64,000 nt of DNA from an uncultured Litorivicinus sp. (GTDB lineage: Bacteria; Pseudomonadota; Gammaproteobacteria; Pseudomonadales; Litorivicinaceae), in contig CACJLQ010000001.1 of the NCBI GenBank assembly GCA_902594275.1, positions 62,001-126,000 of the forward strand. Reading direction: 5' to 3'. The translations under genes were made by a program, and so were the position numbers. Below, piece by piece: positions 9,207-16,329 of this stretch (within the stretch, counting starts at the first letter, position 1; every line of letters starts with the position of its first letter). Below the pieces are notes generated by a model that saw only the letters and a program-made list of their open reading frames with translations, was not told the DNA's origin and searched no databases.

Positions 9207-10231
9207 TGGCGAACAATCTTCCATTAAAGCTAGCGACTATCGCACTGTTTTTAGCAGTTGAAGTAGTGCTGATGGGTGGTTTTACACGGATCACTGATTC
9301 TGGTCTTGGTTGTCCTGATTGGCCGGGTTGTTTCGGCAAGATGGTGATGACCACGGATACCGAGACGATTGCGCATCTTCAAGAGCGCTATCCAGAAATC
9401 CATGTTGCGGTTCATAAGGGCTGGATCGAAATGATCCATCGCTATATTGCGGGAGGTCTTGGACTGTTGATCATGGGGATCGCATACCTTGGTTATCGTG
9501 AAAAAGATAAAACACCCAACTACCCCTATTTGGTGTCTCTCGCACTCCTCGGACTGGTCATCATTCAGGGAGCATTCGGTGCGTTCACAGTGACACTGAA
9601 GTTGTTGCCGAATATCGTCACACTGCATTTAATGGGTGGGCTGATCATCGTTTCGACACTGATGTATTTGCGTCATCGACTAAAACGTCTGGCTAACGGT
9701 CATACGCAAGCCATTTCCATGCGAATGCCAGTCCTGGTCGGGATTAGCTTATTGTTCGCTCAAATCATCTTGGGCGGTTGGGTATCGACTAACTATGCCG
9801 GTTGGGCATGCCCAGGGGTGCTCAGTTGCGCAGGCGGCGGTGCGGTGCAATACGATTTTCAGAGTGGATTCAATTTGCTCCCAGAAGTTGGGCTAAATTA
9901 CGAAGGCGGACAGCTTGAGCACGGTGCACGAGCGGCCATACAAGTGGTACATCGGGCCGGTGCCTTCGTGGTCCTCGCCTATTGGCTCGTACTATTGGCG
10001 GTTTATCTCAAACGTGGCGTACTCACGTCTCGTAAAGCGTCTCATTTTATTGGGTTAACTCTTGTACAAATCGTGTTCGGCTATGCAAACGTTGTCTACG
10101 CAGTTCCTGATAGTCTCGCATTTATCCACCATGCCTTGGGTGTTTTGCTATTATTAGCGGCATGGTCGATCGCATATGAGACGGCCACTGAACAGGAGGA
10201 TGCTGTTTATGGCAATGTTAGACACGCTTGA
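9206..10231 (+). CDS. ctaA: haem A synthase (COX15/CtaA)
   Basis: A 341-residue, eight-helix protein that oxidises the C8 methyl of haem O to make haem A. Motifs include FTRITDSGLGCPDWPGCFG at the N-terminus, the haem-ligand regions KGWIEMIHRYIAGGLGL, VTLHLMGGLIIV, VVHRAGAFVVL and FIHHALGVLLLL. This is the COX15 class, with the SGLGCPDWPGC signature. The start overlaps the previous stop, and the end overlaps ctaB by 23 bp. Confidence 0.94.
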   Translation: MANNLPLKLATIALFLAVEVVLMGGFTRITDSGLGCPDWPGCFGKMVMTTDTETIAHLQERYPEIHVAVHKGWIEMIHRYIAGGLGLLIMGIAYLGYREKDKTPNYPYLVSLALLGLVIIQGAFGAFTVTLKLLPNIVTLHLMGGLIIVSTLMYLRHRLKRLANGHTQAISMRMPVLVGISLLFAQIILGGWVSTNYAGWACPGVLSCAGGGAVQYDFQSGFNLLPEVGLNYEGGQLEHGARAAIQVVHRAGAFVVLAYWLVLLAVYLKRGVLTSRKASHFIGLTLVQIVFGYANVVYAVPDSLAFIHHALGVLLLLAAWSIAYETATEQEDAVYGNVRHA

Positions 10232-11108
10232 TGCCGGGCCGACGAATCCAACTTGGAGGGATTATTTAACGCTCACCAAACCGCGAGTTGTTGCGGTCCT
10301 TGTGTTGACCTCGATGGTTGGGATGCTTCTCGCACGGCCAGTACTGCCTCCACTTGAGCTATTTATCCTCGCAAACCTGGGTATCGGACTGGCTGCATCA
10401 GCGGCGGCCGCAGTGAATCATGTCGTCGATCGGCGTCTCGATGCAATGATGAGTCGGACCAAACATCGACCGGTCTCTGAGGGTAAAGTGTCGCCAACCA
10501 ATGCATTGGTTTTTGCATTCGCGCTGGGTTTAACTGGCCTAGCGATCTTGGTTATGGTGGCAAATGTACTCACGGCGGTTTTGACATTTGCATCAATCAT
10601 CGGTTACGCGGTGGTGTACAGCTTGTATCTGAAGCGGGCGACACCGCAAAACATTGTCATCGGCGGTATCGCTGGTGCTGCTCCGCCACTGCTTGGTTGG
10701 GTGGCTGTGACTGGGTCGGTCGACCCGAACGCGTTGTTGCTTGTTGCGATTATTTTTGCCTGGACGCCACCACACTTCTGGGCTCTGTGTATCGCAAAAA
10801 AAGAAGATTACGCAAACGCCGATATTCCGATGTTACCTGTGACTCATGGTGAGGACTACACGCGCTTACAGATGCTTCTGTACACCATCTTGATGGTCAT
10901 CGTCACGGTACTGCCATACCTCAGTGGAATGAGTGGAGTCTTGTATCTGATCGGGATTTCCATCATCAACGCACGGTTTTTGATGTTATTGAAGCGATAT
11001 ACCGACTCGAAGGATGCGCAGGATGCGATGACCCTTTTTTGGTATTCGATTCGGTATATCATGTGGTTATTCCTTTTCTTGCTGGTCGATCACTTTGTCT
11101 TGCTGTGA
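10209..11108 (+). CDS. ctaB: protohaem IX farnesyltransferase (haem O synthase)
   Basis: A 299-residue UbiA-superfamily prenyltransferase that adds a farnesyl group to haem B, the step before CtaA. Aspartate-rich motifs are visible: NHVVDRRLDAMMSRTKHRP (first) and KKEDYANADIPMLPV (second), with LTKPRVVAVLVLTSMVG at the start. I placed the start at ATG 10209, 9 bases after AGGAGG, inside the end of ctaA. Other in-frame ATGs at 10200 and 10215 have worse spacing. No sco gene follows, unlike the common pseudomonad order. Confidence 0.94.
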   Translation: MAMLDTLDAGPTNPTWRDYLTLTKPRVVAVLVLTSMVGMLLARPVLPPLELFILANLGIGLAASAAAAVNHVVDRRLDAMMSRTKHRPVSEGKVSPTNALVFAFALGLTGLAILVMVANVLTAVLTFASIIGYAVVYSLYLKRATPQNIVIGGIAGAAPPLLGWVAVTGSVDPNALLLVAIIFAWTPPHFWALCIAKKEDYANADIPMLPVTHGEDYTRLQMLLYTILMVIVTVLPYLSGMSGVLYLIGISIINARFLMLLKRYTDSKDAQDAMTLFWYSIRYIMWLFLFLLVDHFVLL

Positions 11109-11199
11109 CTCCTACTGATTGAGGGGATATCTGCACAGGTGAGTCGACAGCGCCCCTTGCATTCGTAACAATCAACCAATAATTCATAGTGAGAGTCAG

Positions 11200-11227
11200 G
11201 CCCTCCCATCGAAAGTCCAGGGAGGGC
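11200..11227 (+). promoter_or_regulatory. hairpin covering the ribosome binding site of the YohC-like gene
   Basis: An 8-bp perfect inverted repeat, GCCCTCCC (11200-11207) and GGGAGGGC (11220-11227), encloses a 12-base loop. Its right arm contains GGAGG, 9 bases before the ATG at 11235. In RNA the hairpin would therefore hide the Shine-Dalgarno sequence. No U-run follows, so it is not a typical terminator. It could damp translation of this gene after ctaB or protect the upstream mRNA. Confidence 0.45.
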
Positions 11228-11234
11228 TCAACAT

Positions 11235-11330
11235 ATGACGTACCTTGGCCACATTGCTGGCATATTAAAGGATCCAAAAAACCAGTAGGCTCTGATCGAG
11301 CAGGAGCGTTACTCAGCCAAGACGATTTTT
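11235..11330 (+). pseudogene. N-terminal part of the YohC/Yip1 gene, cut by an in-frame TAG
   Basis: An ATG at 11235, 9 bases after GGAGG, opens a frame reading MTYLGHIAGILKDPKNQ and then TAG at 11286-11288. The same frame continues ALIEQERYSAKTIF into the downstream membrane protein without another stop. The residues on both sides of the stop match the start of E. coli YohC and other Yip1-domain proteins, where the interrupted position is often Trp (Met in YohC, from memory). A TGG to TAG change would explain it. Either the full-length gene is dead or there is a base error. Confidence 0.6.
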
Positions 11331-11840
11331 TTGACTCAGATTCCAATCTTGGCTGCGATCCCAGCGATTGCTTTGTATGTTGGTGTTACACAAGTCGGTT
11401 GGTCGGTCGCTGGTGAAGAGCCTGGTCGGCTTGCGGAATCAAGCGCACTTGGGTCGGCACTCCTCTTTTATTTTGCGATGTGGGCTACCGTCGCGTTTAT
11501 CGCAGTTTGTATGCACTGGATGGAAAAGACATATGGAGGCGAGATATCGCTTGATGAGTGTCCTGTCCTAACCACGGTGACAGCGACTCCACTGTTCCTC
11601 TCAGGAATTTCATTTTTGTCACCGGTCCTTTGGTTAAACGTCGCCGTCGCGGGCGCGGCCTTAGGCTATTCGGTGTATCTTCCTCATAGCGGCACGTCGC
11701 GGATTATGCAAATTGACGAAGACCGTGCATTGATGTTTGCATCATTAATTTTAACAGTCGCATTAGGCACATTGGTGGGTATGTTGGCTGCAAGTGTTAT
11801 CGCCTGGAGTTACTTGGTTCCTCTCGTTTATGTTCCTTAA
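11331..11840 (+). CDS. YohC-like Yip1-domain inner-membrane protein, remaining frame
   Basis: From a TTG at 11331 the frame gives 169 residues with about five membrane helices. LAAIPAIALYVGVTQVGW and TPLFLSGISFLSPVLWL align well with E. coli YohC, a Yip1-family inner-membrane protein of unknown function. The natural start is probably ATG 11235, but a TAG at 11286 blocks it, so only internal initiation could give this product. No good ribosome binding site precedes the TTG. The stop TAA overlaps the stop of convergent azlD in TTAA. It is the last gene before the terminator that closes the oxidase operon. Confidence 0.65.
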   Translation: MTQIPILAAIPAIALYVGVTQVGWSVAGEEPGRLAESSALGSALLFYFAMWATVAFIAVCMHWMEKTYGGEISLDECPVLTTVTATPLFLSGISFLSPVLWLNVAVAGAALGYSVYLPHSGTSRIMQIDEDRALMFASLILTVALGTLVGMLAASVIAWSYLVPLVYVP

Positions 11841-12175
11841 AACTGTAGCCAGTAAATGGCATACAACGAGACCATTCCGATGATGAGTGTGGGAATGGTC
11901 TTTTTTGTGGCGAAAAAAGTGATTGCGGCAATGCACGCAGCGATTGGCTTCGGATCGACCGCCACCGGGCCAAAGGCGCTCACGAGCCCGACATCACCCT
12001 GAAATATCCCAGGGATAACTAATGCGCAAAGGACTGCCGGCGGAACGAATTCCAGTGACTCAGTAAACCATGGTGGCAGCTTGAAGTATTGCTGACCCTC
12101 AATGAACGCGCATTTCAGCGCTAGCGTCACAAGGCCAGCAAGAGCCACCACAATTAAGAAACCATCTGTCATCAT
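11837..12175 (-). CDS. azlD: AzlD-type branched-chain amino acid transport protein
   Basis: A 112-residue, four-helix protein of the AzlD family, the small partner of AzlC in branched-chain amino acid export. Features include two N-terminal helices, SLEFVPPAVLCALVIPG in the middle, and a C-terminal helix pair (AACIAAITFFATKKTIPTLI). The start overlaps the azlC stop (ATGATGA), the usual coupling. Substrate specificity is inferred from the family. Confidence 0.85.
   Translation of the reverse strand: MMTDGFLIVVALAGLVTLALKCAFIEGQQYFKLPPWFTESLEFVPPAVLCALVIPGIFQGDVGLVSAFGPVAVDPKPIAACIAAITFFATKKTIPTLIIGMVSLYAIYWLQF
11870..11906 (+). terminator. Rho-independent terminator inside the azlD coding region
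   Basis: GACCATTCC (11870-11878) and GGAATGGTC (11892-11900) form a perfect 9-bp stem with a 13-base loop, followed at once by six T on the plus strand. It lies 30 bases after the last plus-strand stop of the oxidase operon and wholly within the 3' part of the minus-strand azlD gene, so the same bases encode AzlD residues. Confidence 0.85.
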
Positions 12176-12876
12176 CCACTGAATCGCTTATACAAAACGC
12201 CGGCGAGAATTCCGAGTAAGCCACCAAGCATTAATCCGAAATTATACGGAAGCTCAAGCCCGAGAAAGGAAACACCAGCACCGGTGAGCGCTGTGACTCG
12301 ATGAGCGTTTGTCTTCAGGGTATTGAGAGCAAGCGCTAGGAACGTTAGCGGAATCATAAATTCGAGTGACCAAAATACAGGGATCACTTGTCCGATCAGG
12401 GCGCCTACCAGGGTGCATAGTTGCCACAGGAGCCATAGAACAAGCGTACCACCTCCGTAGTAGGCTATTCGCTCATTGAGATTCCAGTCATGCGTTGGGT
12501 AGTCTCGTTGACAGACTGAATAGATTTGATCCGTGAGTCCGTATCCTGCGGCCAGTCGAGAAGTCCGGTTGGCATTCGCGAGATATGGCGCGATTGATGC
12601 GCTGTATAGCACGTAGCGCAGGTTGATTGCTGCAACAGTCATGAGAATAACCCACAGTGAGGCTCCTTCGTCCATCAATTGATATGCAGCAAGTTGTGAT
12701 GCGCCGGCGAACATCAGAAGGGATCCCATTATTGAATCGATCCATGTATATCCGAACGAGACCGGTGTGAATCCAGCGATGAGTCCAAACGGAACGATTC
12801 CAGGTAGGAGCGGCAACATCGCGTACATCCCTTGTCTTGCGCGAGATCGAAGATTTCCTAGTACGGTGCGATGCAT
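12172..12876 (-). CDS. azlC: AzlC-type branched-chain amino acid permease
   Basis: A 234-residue membrane protein of the AzlC family. Signatures are LPLLPGIVPFGLIAGFTPVS near the start, FAGASQLAAYQLMDEGA and INLRYVLYSASIAPYL, all typical of this exporter. It pairs with azlD, with which it overlaps by 4 bp. The ATG at 12876 gives an N-terminus of normal length but has only a weak ribosome binding site. A perfect DnaA box lies about 80 bp upstream. Confidence 0.88.
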   Translation of the reverse strand: MHRTVLGNLRSRARQGMYAMLPLLPGIVPFGLIAGFTPVSFGYTWIDSIMGSLLMFAGASQLAAYQLMDEGASLWVILMTVAAINLRYVLYSASIAPYLANANRTSRLAAGYGLTDQIYSVCQRDYPTHDWNLNERIAYYGGGTLVLWLLWQLCTLVGALIGQVIPVFWSLEFMIPLTFLALALNTLKTNAHRVTALTGAGVSFLGLELPYNFGLMLGGLLGILAGVLYKRFSG

Positions 12877-12953
12877 GGATGGACCATACCGGAAGTAAAA
12901 AAAAAGCGCAGAAATTTTGTAACGGCATTGACAAATTGAATACCCACAAAGCG

Positions 12954-12962
12954 TGTGGATAA
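12954..12962 (-). promoter_or_regulatory. DnaA-box sequence upstream of azlC
   Basis: TGTGGATAA on the plus strand is the exact complement of the consensus DnaA box TTATCCACA. A nine-base match can occur by chance in 64 kb, though two more perfect copies occur in this window, both upstream of nrdA. Confidence 0.35.
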
Positions 12963-13100
12963 CTATGGGGATTGATTTTTATTGGAGTGGCGAAAATGCC
13001 TGATTTAGTGGGGTTCACGCTCAGTGTTTAAAATTTAAACAACGAAGATGTTTTAAAATAAACGCGAAAAATCAATATTTTAGCCACAATTTTTTCCAAC

Positions 13101-13121
13101 AAACTGTTTTTATTACAGTTT
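13101..13121 (-). terminator. weak hairpin downstream of the tiny-ORF run
   Basis: AAACTGT (13101-13107) and ACAGTTT (13115-13121) form a 7-bp stem with a 7-base loop, about 80 bases past the end of the minus-strand ORF at 13204-13380. It is AT-rich and has only a short T-run, so terminator function is doubtful. Confidence 0.3.
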
Positions 13122-13203
13122 TTGAAAAGATGATTTCAAGTGTAAGGATGTTTCAGAAAGTAACGGAATATTGTGGATAGCATGCACGATGATGGTGCAA
13201 TGG

Positions 13204-13380
13204 TTATCGATTCGGAGCGGTGTTGGGTGCTGGAGTGCAGAGGTAGCGGTTGACTGAGTCGGTTGAGGAAAGTGCCTCCTTTGCGATTTCGCACGCAGCT
13301 TTTGATTCAAAGACTTGCTCTGTTGAAATCGGTGTCACGATTCCGGGAATCAGCATCATCAAAATATGAGCGGTTAGCAT
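13204..13380 (-). CDS. small secreted or membrane protein, unknown
   Basis: A 58-residue ORF starting at ATG 13380, with GGGAG 8 bases upstream. It begins with a hydrophobic stretch (MLTAHILMMLIPGIVTP) that could be a signal peptide or anchor. A polar part with two Cys follows (KAACEIAKEAL and RYLCTPAP). I do not recognise the family. The good ribosome binding site and tidy composition argue that it is real. It is the last of three tiny minus-strand frames downstream of an AI-2E permease. Confidence 0.5.
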   Translation of the reverse strand: MLTAHILMMLIPGIVTPISTEQVFESKAACEIAKEALSSTDSVNRYLCTPAPNTAPNR

Positions 13381-13392
13381 GGGTCAGCTCCC

Positions 13393-13543
13393 TTACTTGA
13401 GCACCGATGGATACTCGTCGACTGTTTCGTCAATGGCCGTTGTGATACGCGCGGTTTCAACTATCAGTTGGAAAAGGTCTGCGGTAATCCACTTGTGTAT
13501 AAGGATACTTGCTACATAGCCGAGTGCAATCGCCTAAGATCAT
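13393..13543 (-). pseudogene. tiny ORF with an apparent frameshift, unknown
   Basis: An ATG at 13543 reads M-I-L. Skipping one base at 13534 then opens a protein-like frame beginning AIALGYVASILIHKWITAD and ending DETVDEYPSVLK at a stop at 13393-13395. That second frame has no start codon of its own, because a TAG stands directly before it. A one-base insertion in a small membrane-protein gene is the simplest reading. Its stop lies 12 bases before the ATG of the next tiny ORF, which suggests one transcript. No family recognised. Confidence 0.35.
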
Positions 13544-13567
13544 TTGAGATGTCCAAAAAATATCTAT

Positions 13568-13696
13568 TTACCCTTTACCTGTTCCATCAGAGCCACACCT
13601 GCTGCTGATCCGATCGATAACAATGAATCCTATGTAGCCAACGAGGCCTGTGACAAAGACCAGCATGATGATGTCTTCCACTTCGGCGGCGGCCAC
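13568..13696 (-). CDS. tiny membrane protein, unknown
   Basis: A 42-residue frame from GTG 13696, preceded by GGGAGA at a reasonable distance. It has one membrane helix (IIMLVFVTGLVGYIGFIVID) and a short polar tail. The frame also continues upstream, without ATG, to the stop of the AI-2E permease, so a longer form with another start cannot be excluded. No family recognised. Confidence 0.4.
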   Translation of the reverse strand: MAAAEVEDIIMLVFVTGLVGYIGFIVIDRISSRCGSDGTGKG

Positions 13697-13759
13697 AAAG
13701 AATCTCTCCCAGACCGCGACCGAGATATAAGCGGTTGCATCATAAAAATCTAGCCCGCT

Positions 13760-14794
13760 TTAGTCTGATTGACTTGATAGAGGCCTTTCTGGGCCCAAAA
13801 GAATCGCTAGCCAGCGATATTTTGGTGATTCTTCAAATGCAAGTTTTGCGGTCATGGTTAACGGAATGGCTAATAAGATGCCAACAATTCCTAACAACCA
13901 ACCCCAAAATACTAACGATAAGAAAACCACCATGGGTGATAGGCCCAGCCCTTGTCCCTGCAGGCGTGGCTCGATGATCTGACCCAATGACACGTTGACA
14001 CCGAGATACACCAGCGTTGTAAGACCGGCAGAGCCAAGGCCAAATTCGAGAAATGCAAGGATCACAGCAGGGACGCCCGCCAAAATCGAGCCAAGTGTTG
14101 GGATATAGTTCAGTAAGAAGGCCAATAAACCCAAAACAAAGGGAAAATCGATACCTTCGGCCAGCATAAAGATGGTAACGGCAACCCCTGTGATTACACC
14201 GATTAAGGTTTTGATCGCAAGGTACTGATTTAAGTGTTTCATGAATTGCGTAAACGCAACAAAAGGCTCGTGCTCGCCGCGCCCAAACGCAACGCGAATC
14301 TTTTGCGGCATCGAAGCAGCTTCCATGAGAATAAACAGCACGATCAACAGAATTAAGAAGCCATTCGTGAGGAGAGCTCCGAGTGCAGTGAGCAAGTTGG
14401 ATAACAGGGTAAAGACACCGGACGTGTCAAAGGAGTCGCGTAACTGATTCGCATCGATGGGTATATCGTAACTGGCGGCCAGCATCCAGAGTGAGTCGAG
14501 CTGCTCGTTGAGTCGTGCCTCATAGGTCGGTGCAGCTTCTCTAAATGCGTTGACTGACCCACCAACCACCGCGCTGAGACCGGCGATGATTGATAACAAT
14601 AACACCAAGACGATGATTACAGATAAGACATTCGGGACTCCTCTCCGTTGGAGACCAGTAGAGAGTGGAGCCGAAATCAGGGCGACGAATAACGCAACCA
14701 ATAATGTGACGATGATTGGACTTGCCGATTTAATGCCTGCCAAAACGACGACAAAAGCGGCGAGATTAAAAAGCCAACGTTCTCCGGTATTCAC
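13760..14794 (-). CDS. AI-2E family transporter (PerM-like)
   Basis: A 344-residue membrane protein with the layout of the AI-2E/PerM family: helix pairs at the N-terminus (about 8-75), a soluble stretch with EARLNEQLDSLW at about 90-125, then five or so helices. Family motifs are FPFVLGLLAFLLNYIPTLGS and IIEPRLQGQGLGLSP. Members export small molecules or couple to sodium/proton exchange; the name gives no firm substrate. It is preceded by a 272-base gap holding nothing I can call, and followed directly by three tiny ORFs on the same strand. Confidence 0.88.
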   Translation of the reverse strand: MNTGERWLFNLAAFVVVLAGIKSASPIIVTLLVALFVALISAPLSTGLQRRGVPNVLSVIIVLVLLLSIIAGLSAVVGGSVNAFREAAPTYEARLNEQLDSLWMLAASYDIPIDANQLRDSFDTSGVFTLLSNLLTALGALLTNGFLILLIVLFILMEAASMPQKIRVAFGRGEHEPFVAFTQFMKHLNQYLAIKTLIGVITGVAVTIFMLAEGIDFPFVLGLLAFLLNYIPTLGSILAGVPAVILAFLEFGLGSAGLTTLVYLGVNVSLGQIIEPRLQGQGLGLSPMVVFLSLVFWGWLLGIVGILLAIPLTMTAKLAFEESPKYRWLAILLGPERPLSSQSD

Positions 14795-15066
14795 TCGAGC
14801 CTCACATTATGGGTTGCACAGGCGTGATGTTAGCAAAAGAGCAATGATTTGAATGCCTGTAATTTCAGGAAGTGGTGTTTTATTTAGATACCACGATGGG
14901 AGCGTACTTTTGATCTCGCTCGTTTACATCGAATGACTTAACGCGAATCACGAAATGTGTCGATCATCAGGCTACATTGTTTTCACATGAATTCAGCGTG
15001 AACTGGCTGGTGGATCATGGGAATTGAACGGAGTCAGGTGTGACCCTTCGTGTGAGTACTTGGGCG

Positions 15067-15747
15067 TCACCATCCAGGGTAAATTCCGAGAATGCGGTAG
15101 GTCCCGCCAATGCATAGTGAAAAAAGAATAAACCCGCGGAGTAACACGAGCTTGGAAAAGGGATCTGGCTGGCCGATGGAATGTCCAAAACCGGGTTTTA
15201 ATCCATGAAACATCCCCTGTATGAGCGGTTCTTTCATGACAAACTGATGCCAAAAGACTGCTGATATGTGTGCGATGAAAATGATTAAAACCAGTTTGCT
15301 GAGTATTGGGTGCGCTTGACTGGCGAGGTCGACGAGTGCCGGCGAAAGAAATGGTTCAAGGGGGTCCGCGAACAAAATATCATCGGATGAAGCCGTTCCT
15401 GCTAACGCCGTCAGTCCGATGAGTATGAGCATTAGGTAAACGGCGAGACCTCTGACTTCTGTATGGCCGGGTGTCTGTTCGGTCTGTTTCGTAAAAACAC
15501 GTTGCATGCTATGCATCACTTGTTTGGGTGAAGTCAGTGGAAAAGTGGAGAAGCGCGCATACTTGGGTCCGATGAATCCCCACCCAAGTCGAAAAACAAC
15601 CCATCCGCTGAGTAATATGCCAACGGTGGCATGCGCATCGATGAGTTCGAGCTCTTCGCCAGAGATTTGCTGGAATATAACTCCCAGTGCAATTAGCCAA
15701 TGACCAAAACGGACCCAAAAGTTCCAAACTGGCTGTGGTGACGACAT
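15067..15747 (-). CDS. cytochrome b561-type membrane protein
   Basis: A 226-residue protein with four main membrane helices and the bis-His pattern of the bacterial cytochrome b561/hydrogenase b-subunit family: VRFGHWLIALG (helix 1), IDAHATVGILLSGWVVFRLGWGFIGP (helix 2 and the arginine-rich loop after it) and LVLIIFIAHISAVFWHQFVMKEP (helix 4). It probably carries electrons across the inner membrane. I chose ATG 15747, which has GGAGA 7 bases upstream; a longer in-frame reading to 15801 lacks family-like sequence. It has no obvious partner among its neighbours. Confidence 0.82.
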   Translation of the reverse strand: MSSPQPVWNFWVRFGHWLIALGVIFQQISGEELELIDAHATVGILLSGWVVFRLGWGFIGPKYARFSTFPLTSPKQVMHSMQRVFTKQTEQTPGHTEVRGLAVYLMLILIGLTALAGTASSDDILFADPLEPFLSPALVDLASQAHPILSKLVLIIFIAHISAVFWHQFVMKEPLIQGMFHGLKPGFGHSIGQPDPFSKLVLLRGFILFSLCIGGTYRILGIYPGW

Positions 15748-16072
15748 CAAATTTCTCCATGGCTTACGTGAGTTTGGCGATCTGGTGATACGTGTCGGCA
15801 CGCACTATGGAGAGCGGTTAATTGGATTTGGTCCAGTCGCAAGCACTGCTTTTTTGTGTGACTCGAGACACTCCAGGCGACTTGGTTGGTTGGCTTGTGT
15901 AATTTCCTTACAAAATATTGTCCGACAAAGTGTATTACTATTTATCACTACGATGATTTCGTTCATACGTTTCTGTGGCATTCTGCCTAGTGTGAGCTGT
16001 TCGAGACGTTTCTGAATGTGCATTCGGCAGAACGTTTCATGGATGAAAGTTTTCAACGGATTGAGGTGGAAT
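15748..16072. other. intergenic region upstream of csrA
   Basis: About 325 bases between the b561 gene (leaving to the left) and csrA (to the right). It should carry both promoters. Several frames are open here, but none has family-like sequence or a sensible ribosome binding site, and I see no RNA gene. Confidence 0.5.
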
Positions 16073-16267
16073 ATGCTTGTACTGACCCGTCGTGTGGATG
16101 AATCGATTCGTATTGGCGACGACATTCGGATTACCGTGGTGAAAATCAAGGGAACCCAGCAGATCTGCGTTGGTGTGGACGCGCCGCGTGACGTGCCTGT
16201 GTTGCGCGAAGAACTGCTGATTGATCGGTCTGAAGTATCTGACGAAGTCGAATCTTCAAACTCATAA
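16073..16267 (+). CDS. csrA: CsrA-family RNA-binding regulator, divergent
   Basis: A 64-residue CsrA/RsmA protein that would bind GGA motifs in mRNA leaders as a dimer. It starts [20 protein letters not shown], and the second RNA-binding patch is [15 protein letters not shown]. The key Leu4-Thr-Arg-Arg and the Arg of REE are kept. It differs from the canonical housekeeping protein at several points (Asp for Gly in RVGE, Gln-Ile-Cys in the core, an acidic tail). It may be a paralogue. The frame is open upstream, but the family start is ATG 16073, after GAGGTGGA. Confidence 0.88.
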   Translation: MLVLTRRVDESIRIGDDIRITVVKIKGTQQICVGVDAPRDVPVLREELLIDRSEVSDEVESSNS

Positions 16268-16329
16268 CCCTTTTATTTGATCCCCAAAGTTCGCGTATCA
16301 TTGTACGACGATGATATGCGGGCGCCTCA

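Larger units (their letters stand above)
12877..13203. other. AT-rich intergenic region
   Basis: About 330 bases without a convincing gene, clearly richer in A and T than the surroundings around 13020-13130. It should hold the azlC promoter (minus strand). It contains one perfect DnaA-box sequence (12954-12962), a one-mismatch copy (TGTGGATAG at about 13172-13180) and a weak hairpin (13101-13121). No origin genes are nearby, so I do not call an origin. Confidence 0.5.

Noticed and set aside
11286-11288. TAG as a recoded (pyrrolysine or suppressor) codon
   Set aside because: No pyl genes in the window, and TAG is used as a normal stop for several genes here (for example ctaE, secD, sugar kinase).
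12877-13203. chromosomal origin of replication
   Set aside because: Only one perfect DnaA box, and none of the usual origin neighbours (dnaA, dnaN, mnmG, rpmH).
13544-13753. 69-residue plus-strand ORF
   Set aside because: It opposes a more protein-like minus-strand frame with a ribosome binding site and a membrane helix.
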